A stretch of 33,707 nt of DNA from JAGOTP01 sp964600845 (GCA_964600845.1 CAZRJW010000011.1:1-33707), one strand, 5' to 3'. Positions 1 through 7,898 are shown, counted from the first letter of the stretch. Translations and numbers: made by a program. The notes: generated from the letters alone by a model not told the origin.

Positions 1-1
1 A

Positions 2-92
2 TGGCGGAGAGGGAGGGATTCGAACCCTCGATACCCTTGAGAGGTATATCAGATTTCGAGTCTGACGCATTCGACCACTCTGCCACCTCTCC
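2..92 (-). tRNA. tRNA-Ser (anticodon CGA)
   Basis: Read on the minus strand this folds as a class II tRNA. The acceptor GGAGAGG pairs with CCTCTCC, the discriminator is G, and CCA is encoded at positions 2-4. The anticodon loop CTCGAAA gives anticodon CGA, which reads UCG serine codons. A long variable arm lies between the anticodon stem and the GGTTCGAATCC T-arm, as expected for tRNA-Ser. The gene is directly preceded by the structured leader at 93-181. Acceptor pairing and identity are clear. Confidence 0.97.
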
Positions 93-181
93 TGCTCGGC
101 TTATCTCGCTGACCACCCGTTCACCGGTTGCTACCGGTTCACTTGGGTCTGCGAGATGCCTGCGCTTTAGCTTCGCTAGAC
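93..181 (-). ncRNA. Structured 5' leader of tRNA-Ser (same family as the tRNA-Cys leader)
   Basis: On the minus strand this leader contains a small hairpin with a GCGAAGC core (168-178). A long hairpin follows, in which GCGAGAT (151-157, plus strand) pairs with ATCTCGC (103-109), there is one symmetrical mismatch (110/150), then GACC/GGTC (111-114/146-149), and a distal ACCGGT/ACCGGT stem closes a 4-nt loop (AGCA on the minus strand). It ends in ATAAGCCGAGCA, directly against the tRNA. The tRNA-Cys leader at 32213-32315 has the same order of elements and differs by compensatory pair changes. A possible -10 box (TATCAT, minus strand) lies at 186-191, which would put the whole leader in the primary transcript. 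Function unknown. Confidence 0.7.
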
Positions 182-231
182 GGAGATGATAGAACAAACC
201 ATCAAAACAATAGCTTTTGCGCCACCGCATC

Positions 232-1518
232 CTAATCGATTGCCGAGGAGTCAGCAAGTTCAGCCCGTTCGCTCTTCGCGGCGATCACGAACCAGACAAA
301 GATCCAGAAAAGGAGGGCTAGGTCGTTCTTGAAATAGGGAACATCGACCAATCCATGAATGAGCATAGCGATCAGGGGAGCCAACAAGACGAGCACTGGA
401 AGGTACTTCATGTTTTCCGTCGTCGCCTTCGCAATAACGGTTCTCACCGCGTTCTTCACCCACGTCACAACAATCCCAATAAAGGCAAACACCCCGAGCA
501 ACCCCGTTTCCGTCCAGAAGTTAAACAGAATCGTATGCGGATATTGAAAGATCTCAATGAAGCGGGCTTTGTGATAGGCATCGAAGACTTTTGGATAGCC
601 ACCGAAACCGGCGCCAAAAAACCAGTGGTCTTTGAGCATCGCCCAGGTTTCACTCCAAATAAACAAACGGACTTTTCCAGACCACCCTTTGAAGGTCGCT
701 TCTTTGATCAGCGCTTCTCGTACACTGGGCGCGATGAAGAGCCCCAGCGCTCCGAACACAGCACCGACCAGCACCAGCCAACGTCCCCAACGCAAACCGA
801 GCAGAGAGAGCATCACAACAAACGCGAGCGCTCCCATTCCCCCATCACTCTTCGCGACAACAAGCGCGACAACAATCAAGAAGAACGTGACGAGCGGAAG
901 AGCGAATTTGATCCAGTCTTTTTTTATCTGCGTCCGACTCTCTGCAAACAATGTCGCCAAACGCGCTGCGACCAAAGCACCGATCGGAGTCACGAAGAGG
1001 GCGACGCCGTTCGGAAATCCAAACGGTCCAACGGCTCGACGTCCGGCATCGATCGCAACATTCCACGGATGCGGGATTCCCCAATTTCCGAGATACCCGA
1101 CGATCGCCCAGACGGAAGCGACACTAGCCGCAACCATCATCCCCTGCTCCATCCGTTTGCGATCTTCCGGTTGGTCCAAAATGGCACACAACGCAATGAG
1201 TACAAGAAGAGGTTCAAGAACATACGCCCGCCAGAGGCCAATACCGGTCCAGAGCGAAGGTGAGATCCCAACCGCGAGGAGCGTCGCCAAAACCCAAGCG
1301 ACGATCGGCCAACGCCAAGGATACAACGCCTGATGCGCACGGGCGAGACCCGCCCGCTTCGTTACGAGAATAACTCCCAAGATGAACACCCCCAAAAGCA
1401 CCTCCAGCAGCGTTGAAGGCAGGCCCGCAACCCGAAATCGAACAAGATACGTGAGCGATAGGAGGGGGAGGGCAAAAGCCATCCAGCGGAGCAGCAACCG
1501 AGCGGAAAGAGATCCCAT
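232..1518 (-). CDS. O-antigen ligase / Wzy polymerase family membrane protein
   Basis: This 428-residue protein is almost entirely hydrophobic, with about ten to twelve predicted membrane helices. It has the O-antigen ligase/polymerase (Wzy_C) signature in its C-terminal half: a large loop with GAGFGGYPKVF and QYPHTILFNFWTETGLLG, matching the family pattern of a His in the loop followed by an ExGxxG helix. Family members ligate or polymerise lipid-linked glycans at the outer face of the cytoplasmic membrane. In a CPR cell the product would be a surface polysaccharide or glycoprotein glycan (inference). Upstream on the minus strand, TAGTCT lies 10 nt before the ATG and a weak GGAG 4 nt before it, so the 5' leader would be very short. 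Transcription runs towards tRNA-Ser and no strong terminator is visible between them. Confidence 0.85.
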   Translation of the reverse strand: MGSLSARLLLRWMAFALPLLSLTYLVRFRVAGLPSTLLEVLLGVFILGVILVTKRAGLARAHQALYPWRWPIVAWVLATLLAVGISPSLWTGIGLWRAYVLEPLLVLIALCAILDQPEDRKRMEQGMMVAASVASVWAIVGYLGNWGIPHPWNVAIDAGRRAVGPFGFPNGVALFVTPIGALVAARLATLFAESRTQIKKDWIKFALPLVTFFLIVVALVVAKSDGGMGALAFVVMLSLLGLRWGRWLVLVGAVFGALGLFIAPSVREALIKEATFKGWSGKVRLFIWSETWAMLKDHWFFGAGFGGYPKVFDAYHKARFIEIFQYPHTILFNFWTETGLLGVFAFIGIVVTWVKNAVRTVIAKATTENMKYLPVLVLLAPLIAMLIHGLVDVPYFKNDLALLFWIFVWFVIAAKSERAELADSSAID

Positions 1519-1573
1519 ATTGCTCCAGAGACTAGCACAATCCCTGGTAACGTTTTAGGATGGGCTATTCTCT

Positions 1574-1996
1574 ATGTCATTCTCCCGTCAGCCTGGCACC
1601 AATCGTCCAACCTCCTACGCGGGAGGGCGGCGTTCGTTTGGACACGGTCGTGGACCCCATCCGCAGACCGCCAAAGCGCCGATCAAACCTCTAGGACCGG
1701 TGACCCCCGTTGTCCCACCTCGCCGCAAGCCTCTCCCGGAAGGCTTGATTGAAAAACTCTGTTACGAAAAAGAAGTGCTCAAACCAAAACCGGATTGCCG
1801 CGCGGCGCTCATCGACTTCTGTATCTTAGAAGATGATTTCGATATCGATGAAGCCGAAGACGCCGTCGACAAAGCGCTACGCGAACGCAACCTCTGGAAC
1901 GAACCACGCTTAGAAGACATTCTCTACGGAAATGATGACGAATCCACTTCTTCTACCGATCCACAAGTTCCTCCGCTTGGAAACGTTGATGCATAA
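1574..1996 (+). CDS. Hypothetical protein, basic/disordered N-terminus and acidic C-terminal half
   Basis: I do not recognise this 140-residue protein. The first 55 residues are rich in Gly, Arg and Pro and look disordered. Residues 60-120 look helical and acidic (EDDFDIDEAEDAVDKALRER), and the tail is Ser/Thr/Pro-rich. It has no signal peptide or membrane helix, so it is probably cytoplasmic. No SD precedes the ATG. A TAGGAT -10-like box at 1557-1562 would leave a leader of only a few bases. The gene is divergent from the O-antigen ligase. Codon use and base composition match the core genes, and the frame is open and clean, so it is probably real. Confidence 0.65.
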   Translation: MSFSRQPGTNRPTSYAGGRRSFGHGRGPHPQTAKAPIKPLGPVTPVVPPRRKPLPEGLIEKLCYEKEVLKPKPDCRAALIDFCILEDDFDIDEAEDAVDKALRERNLWNEPRLEDILYGNDDESTSSTDPQVPPLGNVDA

Positions 1997-2133
1997 GTTG
2001 TTATCGCGCGCACTTCTTCAACGCGTTCTCGCGAACAAATAAGAGCACATACACACCATGGAGAAGGTGTTGTTGAAAAAGATATCCACTGTTACACGTT
2101 GACGAGTGTGTCACGGCTCAGCACAATCGATCC
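1997..2133. other. Non-coding stretch upstream of the candidate RNA
   Basis: I see no gene here. Short inverted repeats occur (ACACC/GGTGT around 2053-2080), along with a promoter-like pair, TTGACG at 2099-2104 and CACAAT at 2122-2127, with 17 bp between them. That promoter would start transcription near 2134, at the beginning of the hairpin chain described next. Confidence 0.35.
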
Positions 2134-2280
2134 ATCGATCAGTCTTCTCAATGCAGAGAATCACACGCGATTCGTGCATTGAGTGGACGGAGCGAAATCC
2201 GTTCAATCGTTCATTGTCGTTTCCATGCTTGACGACAATGGAATGGAAACATCCCTCGACTTCGGTCGGGGGATGTTTTG
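2134..2280 (+). ncRNA. Candidate small structured RNA ending in an intrinsic terminator
   Basis: Successive hairpins are visible on the plus strand. CAATGCA (2149-2155) pairs with TGCATTG (2175-2181), with an inner GAATC/GATTC stem. ACGGA (2187-2191) pairs with TCCGT (2198-2202). CATTGTCGT (2212-2220) pairs with ACGACAATG (2232-2240). A strong terminator follows at 2247-2280. GTTTCCAT (2219-2226) can instead pair with ATGGAAAC (2243-2250), which overlaps the foot of the terminator. A 17-bp-spaced promoter-like pair lies just upstream. No convincing ORF occupies the segment. It could equally be the long structured 3' UTR of the gene at 1574-1996. No known RNA family is recognised. Confidence 0.4.
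2247..2280 (+). terminator. Rho-independent terminator (plus strand)
   Basis: A 14-bp stem (2247-2260 with 2265-2278, including one G-T pair) closes a TTCG tetraloop, and its 3' arm runs into TTTT. It ends the candidate RNA or the read-through transcript of the gene at 1574-1996. Confidence 0.85.
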
Positions 2281-2289
2281 TTCTGAACG

Positions 2290-2334
2290 CAAAATGCCCG
2301 CGTCACTCGAGTTGAGGAGTGACTGCGGGCATCT
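2290..2334 (-). terminator. Terminator of the 2452-4350 gene
   Basis: ATGCCCGC (2294-2301) pairs with GCGGGCAT (2325-2332), and an inner GTCACTC/GAGTGAC stem is offset by a one-base bulge. On the minus strand the stem is followed by TTTT. The nested GC-rich form resembles the other island hairpins (17222, 17905, 19474, 28068). Confidence 0.75.
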
Positions 2335-2451
2335 GTTCTTCACCGAGGAGGGCGAAGAGCGAACTCAGCGCAACGGATGCATCCGTTCACCGAGTCAGAT
2401 TTTGTTCTTGCTCATGCATGAGCTTTCGGCATCACCGACCTACGTCGGGAC

Positions 2452-4350
2452 TCACTGCGTGTAGCAGCGGCCCTGCGACTGCATGTCGGAGATGGTCTGC
2501 CCCGGCGGCAACAGCCAGTGGTGGTACGCGAAGCACTCACCCGTGCACCGGGTGTAACCGAGGTCGTTGAGCGCGCAGATGCGCTCGAGCCCCGGGCTAC
2601 TCACCCGGCGCGCATTGTCGGCTTCGAGGCGGTTGGCCCCGTCGCGCACGGTGAGCGCCGTCGACCGGTCGGTCGCTCGCCCGTAGCGGTCGAGTTGCTG
2701 GACGATGTCCCGCTGCTCAGGGCTCGGGGGCGTGTCGAACCGCCCGGGCGCTCGGAAGGCGACGATAGTGATCATCACCACCGCCAGGACGCCGATCGGC
2801 GCCCCGACAGCGAACTGAAACCACTTCACGTACTTGTTGTCGGTCTTCTTGGCCTCTTCCGACAGGTGCCGGGAGATGCGGAAGGCGACATACGCCAGGA
2901 ACCCCATCATGAGGAACCAGACGAAGATGCGCATGGGGGTCATGTGCCAGAGCGAGGTACCGAACCCACTCGTAGCGTCGCTCACGGGGCGCACCACACC
3001 GTCGGCGACGGCTCGACCCGTCCGGCTCACCGAGTCGACGTTTTCGGCGACCGAGCTCGGGCCAACGATGTCGGCGAACGGCCCGTAGTCGGACCACCAC
3101 CAGTTCAGGCCGCGGAAGCCGTAGGGCGCTCCGCCAGCCAGGAAGAAGTGGACGTAGATGGAGAATCCACCCACCAGACCAAAGACCCGGAGGAGCAACG
3201 GGTGCGCCTCGACGAATCTGTTGTGCTTCTCGATCGCCATCTGGAGGAAGGCGGTCGTGAAGACGATCAGCAGCGACAGCACGAAGGCCATCGTGCTGGG
3301 GAAGAAGAGTGCGTGCTGAATCACGAGGACGCAGGCACAGATGACCTTCAACCCGAGGACGCCGACGCTCCCCGTGACCCGCTGCAAGAAGATCTGCGAC
3401 GAGTTTCGATTGACATCATCCCCGTTCGCCTGACGGGCGAGATCCTCTTCGAGGCTGACATCCGCGTAGTTCTTCCCGACGATCAGCCCCGCCTTGATGA
3501 GGCGGCGGAGGTGCGTCAGGATGTCCTCCCCCTTGCCGATCTGCCTCAGCGCGGGCGGGAGAGTCCAGCCGAGCAGGAGGAGCGGAATGAGGAACGTGGG
3601 AATGGTCAGGATGCAGACCAATACCACGTACGGGAGTACCTGTTCGTAGGTGTAGGGGCCCCCATCGTGTCGGCCGACGATCCCGTAGACCAGGGCCAGC
3701 CCCATCATGATGCTGCACAGCAGGCCCCACCCCAGGATGCGGGTGGAGCTGCGGGTGTTGGCGCCCTGATTCGTCACCCAGAGGTTGTAAGCGTTCTGGG
3801 CTGTCGTCAGCGCGGAGGCGGCGTCGGCGAGGTCGTCCTGCTTGAAGGCCGCGTCGTTCGCGTCCCGCAGCGCTTCGAGCTCGCGCACGCGCTTGCGCGC
3901 CCTGTCGACGGGCTCGCGCGCACGACGGTGCGCGAAGAGCCCCACGTCATGGACCGGCCAGGCGTAGACCTGGAGGCCCACCGCCCCAGCCGCGAAGATC
4001 AGGAAGAGCGCCGCCGACCAGCCGGTCGCGAGGAGCAATCCCGTCGTAAACGCGGTCACGATCAGGACCACGGCGACGATCGCGATGCAGGCCATCCAGA
4101 ACCAGAGGATGTTCCGGGCCCGCACCACGCCGCTGTGACGTTCGCCGAACGAGATGTCGTCCGACGCGTTCAGGAGGGCGGCCTCGAGTGAGGCCATCCC
4201 GCCCGTCTTGAGGACGCTGACGCCGGCAACCGCCGCGCCAGCAAGAACGGTCATGACTGCGGTGAGGGCTTCACCGACCATGCCGCTCACATCCTTAGCC
4301 TTCTTGTCTTCAGGCTTCTTCTCTTCAGACTTCTTCGGTGCGTCCGCCAT
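2452..4350 (-). CDS. Large multi-pass membrane protein of unknown function
   Basis: This 632-residue protein matches no family I know. It starts with a Lys/Glu-rich cytoplasmic tail (residues 1-22). Hydrophobic segments follow near residues 27-45, 83-130, 205-275, 340-410 and 475-555, with a charged, probably coiled-coil stretch at about 143-185. The last 80 residues are soluble and contain four Cys (CALND, RCTGEC, GRCYTQ), so they may be external and disulfide-bonded. An SD-like AGGAAGG lies 9 nt before the ATG. It follows the gene at 4397-5623 by 46 nt and is probably in one operon with it. GC is visibly higher than in core genes (63% in one 60-base sample), which suggests a different origin. 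Function unknown. Confidence 0.8.
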   Translation of the reverse strand: MADAPKKSEEKKPEDKKAKDVSGMVGEALTAVMTVLAGAAVAGVSVLKTGGMASLEAALLNASDDISFGERHSGVVRARNILWFWMACIAIVAVVLIVTAFTTGLLLATGWSAALFLIFAAGAVGLQVYAWPVHDVGLFAHRRAREPVDRARKRVRELEALRDANDAAFKQDDLADAASALTTAQNAYNLWVTNQGANTRSSTRILGWGLLCSIMMGLALVYGIVGRHDGGPYTYEQVLPYVVLVCILTIPTFLIPLLLLGWTLPPALRQIGKGEDILTHLRRLIKAGLIVGKNYADVSLEEDLARQANGDDVNRNSSQIFLQRVTGSVGVLGLKVICACVLVIQHALFFPSTMAFVLSLLIVFTTAFLQMAIEKHNRFVEAHPLLLRVFGLVGGFSIYVHFFLAGGAPYGFRGLNWWWSDYGPFADIVGPSSVAENVDSVSRTGRAVADGVVRPVSDATSGFGTSLWHMTPMRIFVWFLMMGFLAYVAFRISRHLSEEAKKTDNKYVKWFQFAVGAPIGVLAVVMITIVAFRAPGRFDTPPSPEQRDIVQQLDRYGRATDRSTALTVRDGANRLEADNARRVSSPGLERICALNDLGYTRCTGECFAYHHWLLPPGQTISDMQSQGRCYTQ

Positions 4351-4396
4351 GGGACCTTACCTTCCTGCACCGTCCGTAGACGGATGCGTACTTTGT

Positions 4397-5623
4397 CTAG
4401 TGTTGGGGGTTGAGATTCTTGTGGACGCGGATGCGATTAGTGGTGAGGTCGCTCGGGGCGACCCCGCTCACTCTCGTCCGCGTCACCGTACGAGAGCTTG
4501 CCACCGACGGCAGCGACGGCCTGGCGAAGACCAGGGCGAGCACGAGCCCGACCACCGCCACGAAAGCGATGATGAGCAGCGGCTTCCAGTAGCCCGCCAG
4601 GGGCAGCGGTACCGTGCGGTAGGGACGGAGAGCCTGGTCCAGGGCGGAACCACCCTCGTCCTTCATGTACTGCTCCAGCGCGCGCTGGCGGTCGTACACG
4701 AAGTCCCTTCCGGGCAGGTAGAGCGGATCGGGGTCCTTCTTCTCCACCGGCTTCTCGGGGTCGACCAGCGTGAGCGTGCGCGCCTCGACGCGCTCCTTGG
4801 CGAAGCCAGCCAGGATCTTCAGCTTGTAGTGCTGCTTCGAGATCTTGGTCTTCGGCTTCTCCGGATCTTCGACCGCTTCTGACGTGCGGTCGGATCGCAG
4901 CGCTTGCGTGATCTCCTCGATCTTCATGTGACCGAGCAACGATGCCCGGCCAACCATCTCCGCGTGCTTGGGCAGCTCGCGACCGAAGGCGTACCAGAGA
5001 GGACCGAGTTCTGCTGCGAGTTGACGCTTGGCCTCCTCACCCTCTTCGAGGTCGCGGAGGTAGACGTCGTAGTCGAGCTCGGGGCCGAAGGAGGACAGTT
5101 CGGCGGTGCTACCCGCTTCCCCTTCCTTCGCCTTTTCGCTCGACGCCCCGAGGATGCGGTCCACGAACGCCTTGGCCTTGTTGTAGGCCTCGGGCGTCAT
5201 GAGCTTCATCCGGTCGGCTTGGGACATCTTCTGCCCCCAGGCGGTCAGGTAGTCGTTGGCGCGCAGACGCACGCCATCGACGATGCCGTCCCAGACCGTA
5301 TCGACCGTCTTACCGGCCGCCTTGGCCCAGTAGGTCTTGATCACGTCCGGCGGGTTGATGGATTTCAGGAGCACCGCGATGGTGTTCAAGAGCCACCGCC
5401 CGGCGAACCAGGGGCGGATGTTGATCTTGAGCTGCTTCGAGAGCCGCTCAAGAGAGATCCAGACCACGAGCGCGACCCATCGCGCCAGGTCGGGACCAGT
5501 CACATCCTCGCTTCCGGCCTCGATCAGACCGTTGGCGATGTTACCCAGGAATGGGCGGAATGCCGTGCCGAAGTCTCGTTCGAGACCGGCGTCATGCTGT
5601 GCTGGATCGAATGGCATCGCCAT
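4397..5623 (-). CDS. Hypothetical protein with C-terminal membrane anchor
   Basis: I chose the ATG at 5623 (MAMPFDP...), which gives 408 residues. The frame stays open to 5704, but AAAGGAG lies 11 nt before 5623 and the upstream residues look non-coding. The protein is mostly soluble, with an N-terminal helical, partly hydrophobic part (residues 20-115) and a charged middle rich in Lys/Glu/Asp. A single strong membrane helix sits near the C-terminus (around residue 350-375) and is followed by a short Arg/Ser/Thr tail. This resembles a tail-anchored cytoplasmic protein. It is the first gene of a likely two-gene unit with the membrane protein at 2452-4350, so the two may form one membrane complex (inference). 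GC-rich like its partner. Family not recognised. Confidence 0.75.
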   Translation of the reverse strand: MAMPFDPAQHDAGLERDFGTAFRPFLGNIANGLIEAGSEDVTGPDLARWVALVVWISLERLSKQLKINIRPWFAGRWLLNTIAVLLKSINPPDVIKTYWAKAAGKTVDTVWDGIVDGVRLRANDYLTAWGQKMSQADRMKLMTPEAYNKAKAFVDRILGASSEKAKEGEAGSTAELSSFGPELDYDVYLRDLEEGEEAKRQLAAELGPLWYAFGRELPKHAEMVGRASLLGHMKIEEITQALRSDRTSEAVEDPEKPKTKISKQHYKLKILAGFAKERVEARTLTLVDPEKPVEKKDPDPLYLPGRDFVYDRQRALEQYMKDEGGSALDQALRPYRTVPLPLAGYWKPLLIIAFVAVVGLVLALVFARPSLPSVASSRTVTRTRVSGVAPSDLTTNRIRVHKNLNPQH

Positions 5624-5742
5624 GTTCGCTTGCGCTCCTTTCGCGCATTTTCTTGTTTCGGTTTGTGACGCTTTGTTGGGCCTCGTGGCCCAAATCCTGA
5701 ACAAGCCCTACCACTGAGTGGCGGGCTATTTATTGTGTTTTC

Positions 5743-5770
5743 TTTGACAATCCTTACTCGGGTTGTCAAA
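5743..5770. promoter_or_regulatory. Imperfect inverted repeat, possible operator
   Basis: TTTGACAATCC (5743-5753) and GGGTTGTCAAA (5760-5770) form 11-base arms with one mismatch that can pair as G-T, separated by 6 bases. Each arm holds a -35-like TTGACA, one per strand. It lies 120 bases upstream of the ATG at 5623. The rest of the gene-free stretch 5624-5970 shows a small GCCC...GGGC hairpin near 5704-5725 and AT-rich sequence, but no ORF I trust. Confidence 0.45.
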
Positions 5771-5910
5771 AGAGCCGACTGTTCCTCTTTTTGTACCGAG
5801 ACAACCAGAGATGAAGAACTGCACAGGATGACACAAAATACTCATTTTGTCAATCTTGGCAGTGTTCTTTGTTTAGCTCTGTCTTTACAAAAATTTTTGC
5901 TGAATACAGT

Positions 5911-5943
5911 GAAAACGAAACCCTGCACCGGATTGGTGCAGGG
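5911..5943 (-). terminator. Terminator of the pilin gene at 5971-6369
   Basis: ACCCTGCACC (5919-5928) pairs perfectly with GGTGCAGGGT (5934-5943). On the minus strand the 10-bp stem is followed by TTTCGTTTTC. It closes the pilin array. Confidence 0.85.
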
Positions 5944-5970
5944 TCCCTCTATCTCACAACCGTTTAAATG

Positions 5971-6369
5971 TTAGGCGCTAGCAAGATTCGCCAGCTGCGC
6001 CATGACGAAGTTCGAAATGGCGAACCCAGCAACGATGATCACCATACCGATGACGGCATTCTTGATCATGTCGCGAGCTTCGTCCGTCTGCTTCGAGTTT
6101 CCACCCGCAGTCATCCACTTGAAACCAGCAAGCAACACGTAGAACAACAAGATGATCCCCAGGAATCCCATGATCACGTTGATCACACGACCGATGATCG
6201 TCGTAAGCTGGTCTGGACCGGTCGAACCTGCTAAACCTGCACCCGTCTGTGTATTACCAACGCGTCGAGAGGCTTCGGCAAATGGATTCGTCTGAGCCGA
6301 CGCGATCAGCGGAAGGAATGCGAGAGCACCGACCGCGACCGAGGAGATGATGCGTTTGATCTGAATCAT
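5971..6369 (-). CDS. TrbC/VirB2-like pilin (short form)
   Basis: This 132-residue protein has a Sec-type signal peptide (basic start IQIKR, hydrophobic core, likely cut after IASA). Two membrane helices at about residues 58-85 and 100-125 flank a short polar loop: GFKWMTAGG, then EARDMIKNAVIG. This is the TrbC/VirB2 arrangement, whose members form conjugative or type IV secretion pili. The same loop motif recurs in the five upstream genes. It has its own promoter with a perfect TATAAT (6412-6417), so it may be expressed apart from the larger paralogs, perhaps as the major subunit (inference). No SD is seen; the leader is pyrimidine-rich. The ATPase genes of a type IV system are not in the window. 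Confidence 0.85.
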   Translation of the reverse strand: MIQIKRIISSVAVGALAFLPLIASAQTNPFAEASRRVGNTQTGAGLAGSTGPDQLTTIIGRVINVIMGFLGIILLFYVLLAGFKWMTAGGNSKQTDEARDMIKNAVIGMVIIVAGFAISNFVMAQLANLASA

Positions 6370-6411
6370 AGAAAGAAGAGAGTGAAAGACCTAGGGTTGT
6401 GAGAGGTCGAG

Positions 6412-6417
6412 ATTATA
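6412..6417 (-). promoter_or_regulatory. -10 box of the short pilin gene
   Basis: A perfect TATAAT on the minus strand, 42 nt before the ATG at 6369. A good -35 is not obvious. The leader it implies has no SD. Confidence 0.6.
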
Positions 6418-6451
6418 ATAGCGCACTTTCCAATATATTTCATCCACAGCT

Positions 6452-7456
6452 TTAGTAGCCAAGTATTGGACTTGGCTCTCTCGCACAAATCGAGAGACAA
6501 ACAGTTGTCTCGCAACGTTGTCGTGCGAAGTTTGCATTCGACTGACTCGTTAAGACAGGGAAGGCTCCGCCCATACCTGCAGGCATTCTTCCGTTACCTC
6601 CATTTGTTCCACAGATTTCAGACAGACATCCATTCGAACAAATGCGACACGCGTCACGCGCAGGGTTCAAGACACCCGCCTCGACATCCAACTGACGGCA
6701 GAACTCCACTGCGTTATATCCACCTTGTGTCGCAGACGTACCAGGCTGAGTCTGTCCTGGCGTGAGCGCTGGAGCATTCGTTCCACCGGCACGACAAACC
6801 GACTGGCCAGCAACTGGTCCCTCTCGCGGACAAATGCGCCCACCACAGGCCATGAGACATGCATCCGGTATCGCCGCAGGAGCGAGTCCCGTTGCGAGTC
6901 CAAACGACGTTGGGGTCGCCTCACAGTCACGCTGACAATCGAGAGCTGGCGTTCCATTTTGACTGTAACAACACTGACGAATCGCTCCGTCCATCAGCTG
7001 ATCAAGCGTTGGTCGACTTTCGGTAGAGCCTGTTCCACCCTCCGCTCCGCTCGACGAACCAGCTATTCCTGCAATTTGTCCGACCTCTCGAATGACAAAG
7101 CCAGACACCGCGAACGAACAAGCGATAATTATCACGCCGATCACTGCGTTACGAATAATCCCCTGTGCCTTATCGACCTCCTTTGAACCGTCGGCTGTCA
7201 TCCAGACAAAACCGCCATAGATGATGTACCCCAACAGAACAATTCCCAAGAAGCCAAACAAGATATTAAAAATTCGCCCCAACATTGTAGCGATACAGTC
7301 CGATGCGGAACCACTACAAGCAGTAGACAATCCGGCCGCTTGTCCGGTGGCACCGAGACCCGTCGTCGCATCGCTTACCCGAGCGGACACGAGAACCGGA
7401 ACAAGGAGTGCAACACACGAGAGAGGGGCAATGAAACGCGCGAGAGAGAATCGCAT
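6452..7456 (-). CDS. TrbC/VirB2-like pilin with cysteine-rich C-terminal extension
   Basis: I start at the ATG at 7456 (MRFSLARF...), which gives 334 residues and places a normal signal peptide at the N-terminus; the frame is open further upstream. After the signal peptide come two helices (about 55-85 and 98-125) with GFVWMTADG and QGIIRNAVIG, the same signature as the short pilin. The remaining 180 residues are polar with many cysteines (CCYSQNG, CRICSNGC, CETTVCLSIC) and probably face outside. The C-terminal CxxC pattern echoes the tail of the 700-residue paralog. It lies 25 nt after the gene at 7482-7835. A short inverted repeat (AGCCAAGT/ACTTGGCT, 6454-6474) overlaps the stop region but lacks a clear T run. 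Confidence 0.8.
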   Translation of the reverse strand: MRFSLARFIAPLSCVALLVPVLVSARVSDATTGLGATGQAAGLSTACSGSASDCIATMLGRIFNILFGFLGIVLLGYIIYGGFVWMTADGSKEVDKAQGIIRNAVIGVIIIACSFAVSGFVIREVGQIAGIAGSSSGAEGGTGSTESRPTLDQLMDGAIRQCCYSQNGTPALDCQRDCEATPTSFGLATGLAPAAIPDACLMACGGRICPREGPVAGQSVCRAGGTNAPALTPGQTQPGTSATQGGYNAVEFCRQLDVEAGVLNPARDACRICSNGCLSEICGTNGGNGRMPAGMGGAFPVLTSQSNANFARQRCETTVCLSICAREPSPILGY

Positions 7457-7481
7457 AAGATAGAGAGCAGTGCTTGATTTC

Positions 7482-7835
7482 TTACAAAACAGGTGCGACA
7501 GGCGCAAGTACATCCGTCACCATATACATCGTCACAGCCCACATAGACAAAACAATCGCCAACCCAATAATACCCGAAATGATATATTTACGCGCTTCTT
7601 CCGCCTTATCCGTACTCCCGCCTGAGATCAGATATTTGAACCCACCCATTAAGATGCTGACGACCGAAATAATAAACAGAAACCCGAGCCCAACGTTAAC
7701 CAAGCGTGCCGCTGTTGCCTGAGGAGCTGGAGGAGTGATCAGGACCGCTTCTTGGGCAGATACCGGGGCCGCGAGGCATAACGCGAACGCAAGCGACAGA
7801 ACAACGCTCACCACATACTTGGTGCGCTGCGTCAT
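7482..7835 (-). CDS. TrbC/VirB2-like pilin (short form)
   Basis: I chose the ATG at 7835 (MTQRTKYV...), which gives 117 residues, because GGGGAG lies 5 nt upstream and the signal peptide then has normal length; the frame is open to 7874. The signal peptide probably ends at PVSAQ. Two helices follow with the array signature GFKYLISGG and EEARKYIISGIIG between them. There is no cysteine-rich extension. It sits between two Cys-rich paralogs with gaps of 63 nt upstream and 25 nt downstream, so co-transcription is likely. Probably a membrane-stored pilin subunit. Confidence 0.85.
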   Translation of the reverse strand: MTQRTKYVVSVVLSLAFALCLAAPVSAQEAVLITPPAPQATAARLVNVGLGFLFIISVVSILMGGFKYLISGGSTDKAEEARKYIISGIIGLAIVLSMWAVTMYMVTDVLAPVAPVL

Positions 7836-7898
7836 ACGCTCTCCCCTCGCTTTCTCGTGTAAAGATCGTGACATAGAGCAAGTATACCACAGCAGTGG

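Noticed and set aside
1..189. 62-residue plus-strand open frame over tRNA-Ser
   Set aside because: It is the antisense of the tRNA and its leader, a common false gene pattern (REGFEPSIP...).
355..1263. 302-residue plus-strand open frame
   Set aside because: Antisense shadow of the O-antigen ligase; highly polar, low-complexity composition.
2518..4191. 557-residue plus-strand open frame
   Set aside because: Antisense shadow of the GC-rich membrane protein at 2452-4350. Composition is Arg/Asp/Glu/Pro/His-heavy without hydrophobic core, start signals or known motifs.
4904..5668. 254-residue plus-strand open frame
   Set aside because: Antisense of the gene at 4397-5623, which has the better start, composition and membrane anchor.
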